Source of the DNA: Cellulophaga sp. RHA19
Lineage (GTDB): Bacteria; Bacteroidota; Bacteroidia; Flavobacteriales; Flavobacteriaceae
Assembly (NCBI RefSeq): GCF_002813425.1
Contig: NZ_PHUL01000001.1
Coordinates: forward strand, 3,525,001 to 3,589,000
Direction of reading: 5' to 3'
Length of the DNA stretch: 64,000 nucleotides
Shown here in pieces: positions 18,661 to 27,367 of the stretch. Position numbers and translations under genes: made by a program. Numbering within the stretch: the stretch's first letter is position 1; every line of letters begins with the position of its first letter. Under the pieces are notes generated by a model, which saw only the letters and a program-made list of their open reading frames with translations, did no database searches and was not told the origin of the DNA.

Positions 18661-19662
18661 TTAAGCTATTTGCTCTATAACACATTCTTTACCCACTATA
18701 TTATCCTTAAGAAATGGAGAAATTTTACTTGCTAAATAGTTATAATCTCTTTCTCCATAAAAATACAAACCAATTTGATTTTCGTTTTCACTGTAACTTG
18801 GTATTAAAGCACCATTATTACCAAGAATTTTTATAAGGGAGTTATACAATTCTGTAACCACATCAAATTCTATATTTTTTTCTTGTAAAAACTTTTTTTC
18901 TATATATAATCCTAAGCCAACCAATTTACCAATTGGATATTCTACATCAAATTTTGAATTAGCATTTTTTTCTTTAGCATAAAATTTTAGCTTAGAACCC
19001 TTTGCTACCTCTATATTATTTGCGACCATAATTATATTATTCTTTATTTCTTCAGAATAGGATATTAAATCAAGCTCTATATCACAAGATTCTGGTTCTC
19101 CATTTTTACTAATTAATGTGCCTCCACCACTAACACATCCCCACTTTTTTATACGCAACATATAATCTAAAGAATCTTCTATATGACCACGATGTTGCGG
19201 TTGAAGTTTCATATTTAAAGATAATTGTGCTTTAGCTTTAGGCTCAAAAACAAATTCTTCTTCAGTTACTTTATCATTCTCCACTTCTTCCTCTAAAAAA
19301 GATTTTGCTTCTAATAGCAATTCATAAGTTGAAGGATAGTCATCACCTAGCTCAATAGCTTTTTCAAAATAAGGTATGGCTTCTACTTCTCTACCATCTA
19401 AATAAAATAACGAGTAGCCTACACGAAAATACCAGTCTCTATCTTCTTTGCCTTGTTCGCTAACACCTTGCAATAAACCAAGTGCTTCTTCATATAGATT
19501 AAGATTGTTTAATGCCCTTGCTAAAAGGCTAGTTAATACATAAGATTTACTGGTTTCTGGTAAAGACCTTAGCTCTAACACTACTTTTAGATGGTTGCCT
19601 GTGTTGTGCCACTCCTTTAATTGCGCTACTAGTTCTTCCGATATGTTTTCTTCTGTTTTCAT
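18661..19662 (-). CDS. TPR-containing cytoplasmic protein of unknown function
   Basis: 333 residues, no signal peptide. Residues about 15-125 form tetratricopeptide-like helices (LLARALNNLNLYEEALGLLQ, WYFRVGYSLFYLDGREVEAIPYFEKAIELG), a protein-interaction scaffold. An acidic linker (about 120-145) leads to a mixed alpha/beta C-terminal domain of about 190 residues that I do not recognise. The next gene on this strand is an exported protein 75 bp upstream, so an operon is possible but not shown. Confidence 0.65.
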   Translation of the reverse strand: MKTEENISEELVAQLKEWHNTGNHLKVVLELRSLPETSKSYVLTSLLARALNNLNLYEEALGLLQGVSEQGKEDRDWYFRVGYSLFYLDGREVEAIPYFEKAIELGDDYPSTYELLLEAKSFLEEEVENDKVTEEEFVFEPKAKAQLSLNMKLQPQHRGHIEDSLDYMLRIKKWGCVSGGGTLISKNGEPESCDIELDLISYSEEIKNNIIMVANNIEVAKGSKLKFYAKEKNANSKFDVEYPIGKLVGLGLYIEKKFLQEKNIEFDVVTELYNSLIKILGNNGALIPSYSENENQIGLYFYGERDYNYLASKISPFLKDNIVGKECVIEQIA

Positions 19663-19737
19663 TTGTACTAATTTATAATGACTTAAGGTAAGTTGCAGTT
19701 ATTGTTGATAATAAGCTGTAGATATACGATTAACCAA

Positions 19738-20745
19738 CTACTCTAAATTAGCTATTTTACCGTCTTTGATTATCAGATAAAAAATATTACCAGCAGTAAC
19801 ATTTTGGTCCATTTTTTTAGAGTAAGAAGGTATCATTTTAGGTAAACCAATAATAGTTTGCAATGCTATTGTCTGTAGTTGCTTGTTTTTTGATTTTATA
19901 TCTCTTTCAAAAGGAGTTATATTGCCATCTATTTCTACCCTAAATCCTACTTTTAAAATAGCATTTTCAATTACTACATTTTCTACTTCTAACTCTTTAA
20001 GTATTCTTTTTCTAACGCTATTACGCAAACAAACTCTTTTGTCTACACTATTTTCGCAACCAGGGTAAATGGGGTCTTTATTACCTATTATAGGGTACTC
20101 AGTATGGGGAATTTCCTTTCTTTCTCTTTTTATCAACTCTTTTTCTGCGTAGGTTGGTCTATCGGTTATATTTGTTGCTCTCATACTCACAACAACCTTA
20201 TGCGCAGGAAACTCTTCTGTTTGTTTATTATAGTTGTTAGACATTGTAATGCTTAATTTTACTAATGTGTTTTCTAAATTCCAAACTGTACTTTTATAAT
20301 AAGCAGTGCTATCATTAATTTCTAAAGGAATATTTCCTTCTACAGTACCTTTTCCCATAGAAGCTATCATTGCTTTTTCTCCTCTTAAATAAAAACTGAG
20401 CATATTTTTTCTAAACTCTAAGTCTTTTTTATTATTGATTTTTTTGTTGTGATTGGCTACATCCCACTCATTAATTAATTCTAGAATAAGACTATCTTTT
20501 TTATAATAAATATACCTAGTAACTATGTCTATATCTGCAATGTCATTATCTTTTCTTATATATGAAAGTAATCCTAAATCATCAGAAACTGTATAGTAGT
20601 CAGAATTTAATATTTTACCTCCAGGAAAGTTATTTTCTGCTTCTAAGTAAGTTGAAAGCGGAAATTGATTTAAATCAAAATTTGGTGCTTGACAGAAACC
20701 TGTAGCAACAACAAACAAAACAAGCAGTGAAGTTAGTTTTTTCAT
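19738..20745 (-). CDS. Exported protein with a TonB-C-like C-terminal region
   Basis: The ATG at 20745 (MKKLTSLLVLFV) is preferred over an upstream TTG and gives 335 residues with a signal peptide cleaved near FCQAPN. The C-terminal third, from PIYPGCENSVDKRVC to the end, resembles the C-terminal domain of Bacteroidota TonB-like energy transducers, including the PGCE motif, a basic helix and the FRVEIDGNITPFERDI strands. No N-terminal TonB anchor or proline-rich linker is present, so this is more likely a secreted relative than a working TonB. Confidence 0.6.
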   Translation of the reverse strand: MKKLTSLLVLFVVATGFCQAPNFDLNQFPLSTYLEAENNFPGGKILNSDYYTVSDDLGLLSYIRKDNDIADIDIVTRYIYYKKDSLILELINEWDVANHNKKINNKKDLEFRKNMLSFYLRGEKAMIASMGKGTVEGNIPLEINDSTAYYKSTVWNLENTLVKLSITMSNNYNKQTEEFPAHKVVVSMRATNITDRPTYAEKELIKRERKEIPHTEYPIIGNKDPIYPGCENSVDKRVCLRNSVRKRILKELEVENVVIENAILKVGFRVEIDGNITPFERDIKSKNKQLQTIALQTIIGLPKMIPSYSKKMDQNVTAGNIFYLIIKDGKIANLE

Positions 20746-20799
20746 TTTCAATGATTTTATTACAGTTACATAAGTAATTTATATTATTATAAGAGAAAT

Positions 20800-21378
20800 C
20801 TACTCTAGCTTATTACTATTGATTTTAGTGTATAGCCTACCTGATTTAGGAAAAAAGTAAAACCCATCTTTCTTAATCTTATTAAATTGTTCGTTAGATT
20901 GCTCTTTAGATATTCTATTTAAAACATTATTCTCGTAAAAATAAATGCCTTCTGTGGTTGGCACTTTAGACCTCCAATTAGGAGGAATAGAGTCTACATT
21001 AAATTTTATACCTTTTGTTTGAAAAGGAAAAGTACCTTCTGTGTAAAAATCTGAGTAAACCCAGATTCCGTTTTTTCTGAAAGAACCATTAGAGTCTATA
21101 ACAAAAGCTAAGTCGTAATTGTATACAATAGAATCTTGCTCAAAAGAAGAATCATAGCCAAAAAGATACATTTTACTATTCTTTACTAAAATCCTTGGAG
21201 ATTTGTCTGTAGCAGAAGTTCCCACTAAGTAAACAGATGATTCTGTTGTACTACGCAAGGTATCTAAAACTACAAATTTATTAAACTGATCAGTGCTAAT
21301 TACCGTATAATCCTCATTACAAGAAAGTAACAAAACTAGAACCCCACAAAAAAAATAAAAGCTATATTTTTTTAACAT
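20800..21378 (-). CDS. Lipoprotein of unknown function
   Basis: 192 residues with a type II signal peptide ending LLLSC (lipid-anchored Cys20), followed by NEDY. The mature part is rich in beta strands and aromatic residues and ends in KLE. It starts 2 bases after the stop of the lipoprotein gene at 21381, so the two form an operon. The family is not recognised. Confidence 0.65.
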   Translation of the reverse strand: MLKKYSFYFFCGVLVLLLSCNEDYTVISTDQFNKFVVLDTLRSTTESSVYLVGTSATDKSPRILVKNSKMYLFGYDSSFEQDSIVYNYDLAFVIDSNGSFRKNGIWVYSDFYTEGTFPFQTKGIKFNVDSIPPNWRSKVPTTEGIYFYENNVLNRISKEQSNEQFNKIKKDGFYFFPKSGRLYTKINSNKLE

Positions 21379-21380
21379 TT

Positions 21381-22082
21381 TTAACCCATTTTTTTCATTC
21401 TTAATTCACTCTTTAAAACCAGATTAATTGATTCTTCAACCTCACTTACATTAAAAAATTTATCATCTAAATCTAGAATTTTAAACGTAGTTTTATTTCT
21501 TGACATAACACCTTTTTCATCTTTCCATCCATAAGAAAAAACAATTTCATCATCAACAAAAGACCAATTTTGAATAGCTGTTTTATCTGGATCATTAAAT
21601 TTAACTTTGCACGTTCCGTCTTCATAAAAAATAATCCAACTATTGTTTGGGTCTAACTTAAAGGCTTTAGATGCTAATTCTGGGTTAGATTCTACAGCAT
21701 CTGGATTAACCTCTAAATAATCTGGTTTGTAATAATACATTCCCCATTTAATATTACAAAAAAGCTTTATTTTTTGTTTTTTAAGAGCCTCTTTTTCCTT
21801 TTGTTTCTGCTTTTCAAGATTACTTTTTCGTTTCGCTAAAGTATCATTCCACCTTTCTTTACCGTTAGCCAGCATCTCTTGGTATCTTTTAGCAGACAAA
21901 TCTTTTTTATTTAACTTTAAAAAAGAAAGCTGCCATTTAAGTACCTTATAATCATAAACTGTTATCTCTTTTCTAATTGCTAGTAAATCTTTAGTTTCAC
22001 TAGTCTTATCATATTTTTTATCAATAGGAGCTGTACACCCTATAAAAAATAACACAAGAGGAATTAATATAATTTTTTTCAT
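21381..22082 (-). CDS. Lipoprotein with basic coiled-coil segment
   Basis: 233 residues. The signal peptide ends LFFIGC (lipid-anchored Cys16). Residues about 70-105 form a charged helix rich in Lys, Glu and Gln (KSNLEKQKQKEKEALKKQK). The C-terminal part (YEDGTCKVKF, NWSFVDDEIVFSYGW) looks like a small beta-barrel of the lipocalin-like type. It is the first gene of a two-gene unit with the lipoprotein at 20800. Function unknown. Confidence 0.65.
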   Translation of the reverse strand: MKKIILIPLVLFFIGCTAPIDKKYDKTSETKDLLAIRKEITVYDYKVLKWQLSFLKLNKKDLSAKRYQEMLANGKERWNDTLAKRKSNLEKQKQKEKEALKKQKIKLFCNIKWGMYYYKPDYLEVNPDAVESNPELASKAFKLDPNNSWIIFYEDGTCKVKFNDPDKTAIQNWSFVDDEIVFSYGWKDEKGVMSRNKTTFKILDLDDKFFNVSEVEESINLVLKSELRMKKMG

Positions 22083-22153
22083 TTTAATTTTTATCTAATG
22101 CCTTATCAATAGTACCTACAATTAAGCAATAATATGACTAGTAATTTATATAT

Positions 22154-22579
22154 TTAATACCCTGTTTTCTCGTACACCTCTTCAAAAATAGGATTTTCTA
22201 CAACCTTATACATCCTTTGGTTGATGTCTTTAATTTTAGCTACTTTCTTTTTTATTTGAGAAAAAATGATGCCTCTTGTTTTAATTAAATCATAGACAAA
22301 GCCTACTCTACGGCCGCCAACAAACCACATAAAACTTTTTTCTTTTCTCTTTTTAAATATAAATAACTCAATTTCTGAAACTCTAAACTTAGGATAATCA
22401 CTAATATTTTTTTTGATAAAAACAGATTGTCTCTCTACACCCAGGTCTTTGAGCATTTGTATATTTCTGTTATGTATTTCTAAAAATTCAGAAGCAGAAT
22501 TAACTAAATCTACACGCTCTTCAAAACCTATTATAATGTTAAGTGATTTCTTTAAAATATCTACATCAGATTCTCTCAT
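22154..22579 (-). CDS. Hypothetical protein (141 aa)
   Basis: No signal peptide or membrane span. The protein is basic, with the segment EKSFMWFVGGRRVGFVYDLIKTRG followed by KKKVAKIKDINQRMY. I do not recognise a family. It lies upstream of the two lipoprotein genes on the same strand, 71 bp away. Confidence 0.5.
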   Translation of the reverse strand: MRESDVDILKKSLNIIIGFEERVDLVNSASEFLEIHNRNIQMLKDLGVERQSVFIKKNISDYPKFRVSEIELFIFKKRKEKSFMWFVGGRRVGFVYDLIKTRGIIFSQIKKKVAKIKDINQRMYKVVENPIFEEVYEKTGY

Positions 22580-22939
22580 ACCCTATCTTATAAATAATTA
22601 TATAGAAACAAGGTTCTTTAATAACCTTATTGTCTTGTGATTAATACAATCCCAAACAATAATAGGTACATTTAGTTTATAAAAGTATGGGAGGTTTATA
22701 TTTGTAAGTATACAGTTTATATTCGCTGTAGATTTGTTAGGTGACTAAAAATTGCTTTATAAATTATTTTTAACATTCTTTGAGTTCAATGCCTTTATAA
22801 GCATACTAATTTCAATAACAACAACCATTCGATTATAGCTTGCTAAGTCGTTTATATTTTAATTACAAGTATGATGCTAACTATAGTTGATAATCTTATT
22901 TAGAGCAAATTACATTAAGAAAATTAAAAGCTCCATTTT
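22580..22939. other. Intergenic region without a supported gene
   Basis: About 360 bp of AT-rich sequence. A weak hairpin AAGGTT/AACCTT is present near 22611-22626, and TATATTTG near 22697 on the plus strand resembles a -7 box without a gene behind it. Confidence 0.4.
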
Positions 22940-23422
22940 TTAAACATTTATAAAGATTTCCTTTTTTGTTCCCGCCCAATACACTTTATTTTCACCTATA
23001 ACACTTATATTTTCACCATCTACATAAAAAGATAAATCTGCTGTCATTACGGCTGAAGACCCTGAGATTACCCAAGCTATTTTTTCTATTTTCATTATAA
23101 CTTGCATTACTGATTTCGTTGGCAATCCAAGTTTCTGCTTAAACTCTATTTCTGTATTGGTAATCTTATTTAATTCTATAATAGAATTTTTAAAAGTATT
23201 TTTATAATTCGGATAAGGAGAATCTCCTATCGTTTCCTTTCCAAGATATTCAATTTTAACAAAGTTACTGGCTTCATCATAAATAAAATGTATGGTTTTA
23301 TTACATCTAATTTTTGATGCTTCTTTATTAATTTTTTTATGTGATGAGCAAGCAGACAATAAAATAATAATTCCTATGTATATTATTTTATTAAGGCTTG
23401 GTCTATTTATTTTTTTCTTCAC
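22940..23422 (-). CDS. Lipoprotein of unknown function, GTG start
   Basis: The frame can be read from 23545, but its first 41 codons overlap an independent gene. The GTG at 23422 gives 160 residues starting (V)KKKINRPSLNKIIYIGI, with a clean lipobox LLSAC, so this start is chosen. It overlaps the preceding gene by 20 bp, suggesting coupled translation. The mature part is beta-rich and unrecognised. An alternative with the longer N-terminus would bury the lipobox mid-protein, which is unlikely. Confidence 0.6.
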   Translation of the reverse strand: MKKKINRPSLNKIIYIGIIILLSACSSHKKINKEASKIRCNKTIHFIYDEASNFVKIEYLGKETIGDSPYPNYKNTFKNSIIELNKITNTEIEFKQKLGLPTKSVMQVIMKIEKIAWVISGSSAVMTADLSFYVDGENISVIGENKVYWAGTKKEIFINV

Positions 23423-23654
23423 TATTTCTAACAATAACAAAATAAATAACATAAAGCCAGCCAAGAAGTCCGTGTAAAATTGCGTAGAGAATAGATTTGT
23501 TTCTATCCCACGAAACCACAATTGCAATTGCACTTCCAATTCCAATTCCGTTTTTTAAAGCAGTTTCTTTTATTCCTGTAGATCCAACTTGCTGACTGAA
23601 ACAATCCAAAGAAAATAGTAACACTAAAATTAGTGTCAGTTTTATTTTATTCAT
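23403..23654 (-). CDS. Small exported membrane protein (83 aa)
   Basis: A signal peptide (cleavage after CFSQ) and then one or two hydrophobic segments (GIGIGSAIAIVVSW; YAILHGLLGWLYVIYFVIV) ending in a charged tail RNSEEKNK. The pattern resembles small flavobacterial membrane proteins with a glycine-rich helix. It overlaps the lipoprotein at 22940 by 20 bp. Confidence 0.55.
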   Translation of the reverse strand: MNKIKLTLILVLLFSLDCFSQQVGSTGIKETALKNGIGIGSAIAIVVSWDRNKSILYAILHGLLGWLYVIYFVIVRNSEEKNK

Positions 23655-23661
23655 ATACTTT

Positions 23662-24129
23662 CTATTCTATTCTAGTATATCCTAAATATTCTATTGAAGG
23701 TGAATCTTCACCATCACAAGGATCTGAATCTCCTCCTAATTTTAGGGTGCTTTTAGATACTTCAAACAAAGTGACTTTAGTTAGGCTTGTAGCTTCAATT
23801 TCTTTAATATAAAGTTCATTATCAACAAACTCCCAAGTACCATTAGTTTGCCCATCAATAATACAATCGTTGTTGTATTGAACATAAGGAATATCTACAT
23901 ACGTACCATCTGCATTAAACGTAATGGACCCATTTTGTTTACAAGCAGAATATTCTTCAGAAGTTTCTGATCCAGAAGAGCAAACTACACCAATTCTAAC
24001 TTTTTTCCATTTTCCAACTAACAACTCTTGTTTACTAGTTTCTTCTGTTTTATTGTCATCATCAGATGAACAAGACAACACTGTAAATCCAAATATTAGT
24101 ATTCCAATTAATAAGTTTAATTTTTTCAT
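23662..24129 (-). CDS. Lipocalin-like lipoprotein
   Basis: 155 residues with the lipobox LSC (Cys20) and an acidic start (SSDDDNKTEE), typical of flavobacterial surface lipoproteins. The mature domain has the lipocalin-like pattern: LLVGKWKKVRIG, GSITFNADGTY, GTWEFVDNELYI and a closing strand. Four cysteines may form disulfides. The ligand is unknown. It is 7 bp upstream of the small membrane protein gene, consistent with a three-gene operon. Confidence 0.7.
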   Translation of the reverse strand: MKKLNLLIGILIFGFTVLSCSSDDDNKTEETSKQELLVGKWKKVRIGVVCSSGSETSEEYSACKQNGSITFNADGTYVDIPYVQYNNDCIIDGQTNGTWEFVDNELYIKEIEATSLTKVTLFEVSKSTLKLGGDSDPCDGEDSPSIEYLGYTRIE

Positions 24130-24334
24130 TCTTTTTTTTGTAGGTTTTAAGCTAACTAAAGCTTTATATTTTATTTATTTTTTCACAATATAAAACTATT
24201 TTTTGTAGTACAAATAGGTATTTAAACTATTGTATAAAATAATAGTGTACAAAAACGCAAAATCTATTTCAAATTCTCTCATAGCTACTAAAATAAATTT
24301 GGCGAATTGTATTGTCTCCTAAATAGTATTTTAA

Positions 24335-24724
24335 TTAGGTTACTTTATATAAAGACGCATAAAACAGTTCAAAAGTGTCATAAAGGGTTGCAAAAATATC
24401 TTGACCATCAAAAATAACAACAGGGAAGTCTTTTTTTGTTGTATCAACAAACAAAACAAACTCTGCGTAAGAATCAAAATGAAAATCTGGATCTATCTCT
24501 AAAGCATACTCTAAATCTAAAGCTCCCAATGACTCATAATTTGGATAACGCTCTAATAATTCTGAGTCAAAATCTTCCATTTCATTATCTTCTAACCAAT
24601 CGTATAAATCATAATCGTCTAATCTATAGGTTAAATCTCCAAACTCTAGTGGATAACCTTGTAGAATATCACAAGCAAGACCTACTGGTTTTTCTTTAAG
24701 CTCCTTAAAATCTGTATATTTCAT
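24335..24724 (-). CDS. Very acidic small cytoplasmic protein
   Basis: 129 residues with no signal peptide and many Asp/Glu (for example DDYDLYDWLEDNEMEDFDSE). Small acidic cytoplasmic proteins next to exported proteins are sometimes toxin-immunity proteins or DNA mimics. There is no recognised family and no toxin gene next to it, so this stays a guess. Confidence 0.5.
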   Translation of the reverse strand: MKYTDFKELKEKPVGLACDILQGYPLEFGDLTYRLDDYDLYDWLEDNEMEDFDSELLERYPNYESLGALDLEYALEIDPDFHFDSYAEFVLFVDTTKKDFPVVIFDGQDIFATLYDTFELFYASLYKVT

Positions 24725-24915
24725 ATTTATTTTTTATACTATACAGAACGGATTTTAAAATAGTTTGTTGCGTGTTAAAAATTAGCAGATACAAAAGCAA
24801 ATAGGATTAAGACAATTAGAAACTATTGCAAACAGGTTATAGGTTAACATATAATATAAAGCTAGCTATTATTTTTTTTATGCCGCTACGCACTAATTTT
24901 ATTAAGAGTTAGTGT

Positions 24916-25842
24916 TTATTCATTTTTAATTAATTTTATTTTTTTACTATTCCAATTTAGAATAACTCTATAATTTTTAAAAAAATCTGAACCAAACCTA
25001 CGTCCCAAATATTGCTCTGAATATACTTTTTGGTTTTTTAAAATAGAATTTCCAAATTCTAATTCATTAACAACTCCTGTGTATGATATTCTTGTATTAT
25101 CTTGCTTTCCATAAATTCCAATGGCCCCATTTGTTTTAGATTCTTTAAAATCTAAAATTCGCCTATTTTCCTTTTGCTTTTCAAATTCAGAAAAGGGTAT
25201 TACTACACCTCCATTATAGCCAAGATCTACAGTAAAATTCCAAACTTTATTTCCATTTAGCTTACAAGCAATAGAAAGTAACCCTCCATAACCAACAAAT
25301 AACTTATTTTCAATTACATTTTTAGGTAAGTTTAATTTTAATTCATCATCAGTTATAGTAATTTGTTGCTTATCAAAATCAATATCCCAAACGGCGTGTT
25401 GCATTAAGCTTGCTCCAATAAATCCGTCAATATTAAGAGCAGACCACGTTGGTATTGAATTAAAATTATTAATTATTGCTACAGTTTCAACAAAATCTAT
25501 AGTTCCAATTCTAACTTTTTTTAGCCTTGTATATTTATTTTGTTGTTTATTGTTATAAACATCAGCTGCTTTTATAGAATCAATAGCTTTTAATTTTAAA
25601 CTTTTAGCAAGTTCTTTAGATACAAGAGTTGGCGTTCCTGTATCAAAAAGAAAATTATAATTTTTATTATTTATTTCTACTGGAACAATTATAAAACCGT
25701 TTTTAATTTTAAAAGGTAACGTAACTTTAAAGTTTTCTTGTTCTGTTTTACCTTCTTTAAAGTATTTTACTGCTTTGCTAGTTGTACAACTGCTTATTAA
25801 AATTAATAGTACTGAATAAATAAATACTCTTACTTTTTTCAT
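24916..25842 (-). CDS. Retropepsin-like aspartic protease, lipoprotein
   Basis: 308 residues. Lipobox SSC (Cys19), so anchored in the periplasm or outer membrane. The catalytic motif FLFDTGTPTLVS has Asp67. A second lobe follows the family pattern (FTVDLGYNGGVVIPFSEF, Asp-Leu-Gly near residue 206, less canonical than DTG). GFIGASLMQHAVWDIDF is the usual hydrophobic-hydrophobic-Gly motif after the first lobe. This architecture matches bacterial gag-polyprotein-type aspartyl proteases. The substrate is unknown. Confidence 0.8.
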   Translation of the reverse strand: MKKVRVFIYSVLLILISSCTTSKAVKYFKEGKTEQENFKVTLPFKIKNGFIIVPVEINNKNYNFLFDTGTPTLVSKELAKSLKLKAIDSIKAADVYNNKQQNKYTRLKKVRIGTIDFVETVAIINNFNSIPTWSALNIDGFIGASLMQHAVWDIDFDKQQITITDDELKLNLPKNVIENKLFVGYGGLLSIACKLNGNKVWNFTVDLGYNGGVVIPFSEFEKQKENRRILDFKESKTNGAIGIYGKQDNTRISYTGVVNELEFGNSILKNQKVYSEQYLGRRFGSDFFKNYRVILNWNSKKIKLIKNE

Positions 25843-25963
25843 ATTTGTTTTCCTTGTAAATACTTTATTTGTTTACACTAAAAAGGTTTGTATATGCCTA
25901 GTTCTCTTCTTAAAACTAAAATACCAATAAGTCACTAACAATTAATTTCATTAAAAGTTATCT

Positions 25964-27097
25964 TTAGTTTTTGGTTATTGGTTTAATTATAAATATTCCA
26001 GTGTTTTCAATTTGAGGCTCTAAATAATTCGTTCTTGGATCTACTTCAACCCCTGTATATTTTTTGATATCTAAAAAAGCCACTTTCGTGTTATCTCTCA
26101 TATTCTTTGGCAATTCAAACAAGTAAAAGTCTTTATTAGTAATTTCATTTGATACTAAATTATATTTAAATGTATTCCCCTTAAAAAATAGCTGTTCATT
26201 TTCATAATTTAACTCAAAGTAAGCTAGCTTAAAAAATGTATGATTCATCCAAGCAGGTAAACCGTAATAACTTTTATTTTTAATAGCAACCATTTTTAAT
26301 TCATTTGTTGTTTTATAATCTAGTTTTGATTCCTTTAAAACTACAGTAGAATAGTTATTTAAATTACGATCTCTTTCTTTTGCTGAGTATAAACCTCTTT
26401 GATTATCTTTTAAAGCAATTAATTTTTTATTTGAAAACTTTGAAGAAAATTTACTGTAATCAATTTGTGCTGTAGTGTTAGCATTTTTTTTAAACGTTTC
26501 AGGATATCTAAATTGATTGTAATCTCCTTTTTGGGATAGTAATAAAATCCATTTTTTATCAACTCTAAAATAGATTCTAAACTGGGCTGTTTCATCTTCT
26601 ATTTCATTACCATAAATAACTAAGTCAGCACTATTATAATTTTCTTCAAAAATAGATTTGAAGTTGCTATTACTTAATTCACTTTTGATATTAAATTTTT
26701 CCTCAAAAGGCATAAAAATAAGCTCTTTACCAGAAAAGTCGTAAACTCCTTTAGATGTAAATACAAAGGGAATAAAATTGTTATAATCTAAAGTACTTAT
26801 GTATGATTTTTCATTTGATAAATCATCAGAAAACATTACATTTCCTTGGTTATCTAATTTAGTTAAACCTTTCTCATTTTTTAAATAAAATTGATTTTTT
26901 ATACTGTCGTACAAAATTGGAAGAGTACCTTTTATTGGTGTAATTTCATAATTTTTTGAGCGTACACGCTCTAAAGAACTAGTTAATATTTTAAAATTCT
27001 CCAGTTTTTTTAAACTAATTTGCTCTCTTATAAAACTAATACTAACAAACAGTATTATGGTTATAAGTGTTATTTTTTTTAACCTAAGTATTTTCAA
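25964..27097 (-). CDS. Hypothetical exported or membrane-anchored protein
   Basis: 377 residues starting at TTG (27097); no ATG is available in frame before a stop at 27115. An N-terminal hydrophobic segment (ITLITIILFVSISF) is a signal anchor or signal peptide. The rest is beta-rich with repeated strand-turn motifs (FYLKNEKGLTKLDNQGNV, GVYDFSGKELIFM) that could be a propeller-like fold. Not recognised. It is the last gene before the attC-like array. Confidence 0.5.
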   Translation of the reverse strand: MKILRLKKITLITIILFVSISFIREQISLKKLENFKILTSSLERVRSKNYEITPIKGTLPILYDSIKNQFYLKNEKGLTKLDNQGNVMFSDDLSNEKSYISTLDYNNFIPFVFTSKGVYDFSGKELIFMPFEEKFNIKSELSNSNFKSIFEENYNSADLVIYGNEIEDETAQFRIYFRVDKKWILLLSQKGDYNQFRYPETFKKNANTTAQIDYSKFSSKFSNKKLIALKDNQRGLYSAKERDRNLNNYSTVVLKESKLDYKTTNELKMVAIKNKSYYGLPAWMNHTFFKLAYFELNYENEQLFFKGNTFKYNLVSNEITNKDFYLFELPKNMRDNTKVAFLDIKKYTGVEVDPRTNYLEPQIENTGIFIIKPITKN

Positions 27098-27124
27098 AAT
27101 TATAGATAATGACTATTATATAAA

Positions 27125-27365
27125 ACATATATGTATAAACGACACTTATATTTTAAGGGTTAACATTTAGCTAAATATAAATATTTTGCATTATTTTTTA
27201 AAGTAGAATCTTACTTTATAGTTATTTCAATTTCATCAATTAATTGAACTAAGTTCCTTTTTTCTCAAAAATGCCTCTCGATGCGTCAAGATAAAAATTT
27301 AATGGACTTTGTTAATATACCAAAGCCATTAAATATAGTACATTTTGCCCTATTTGTTATAGCCA
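27125..27365 (-). repeat. attC-like element E0, degenerate, downstream of the kptA-like gene
   Basis: It shares with E4 an identical 23-bp segment (27167-27189 here, 30326-30348 there) and the GGACTTTGT block near 27303. The end near the gene stop has GTTATAGCC (27356-27364). The opposite end lacks a clear CATAACG box, so it may be a decayed array boundary. Confidence 0.5.
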
Positions 27366-27367
27366 TT

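Noticed and set aside
19738..20745. A working TonB protein
   Set aside because: Only the C-terminal domain resembles TonB; the membrane anchor and proline-rich linker are absent.
22940..23545. Longer 201-residue version of the lipoprotein
   Set aside because: Its N-terminus overlaps another gene out of frame and would bury the lipobox.
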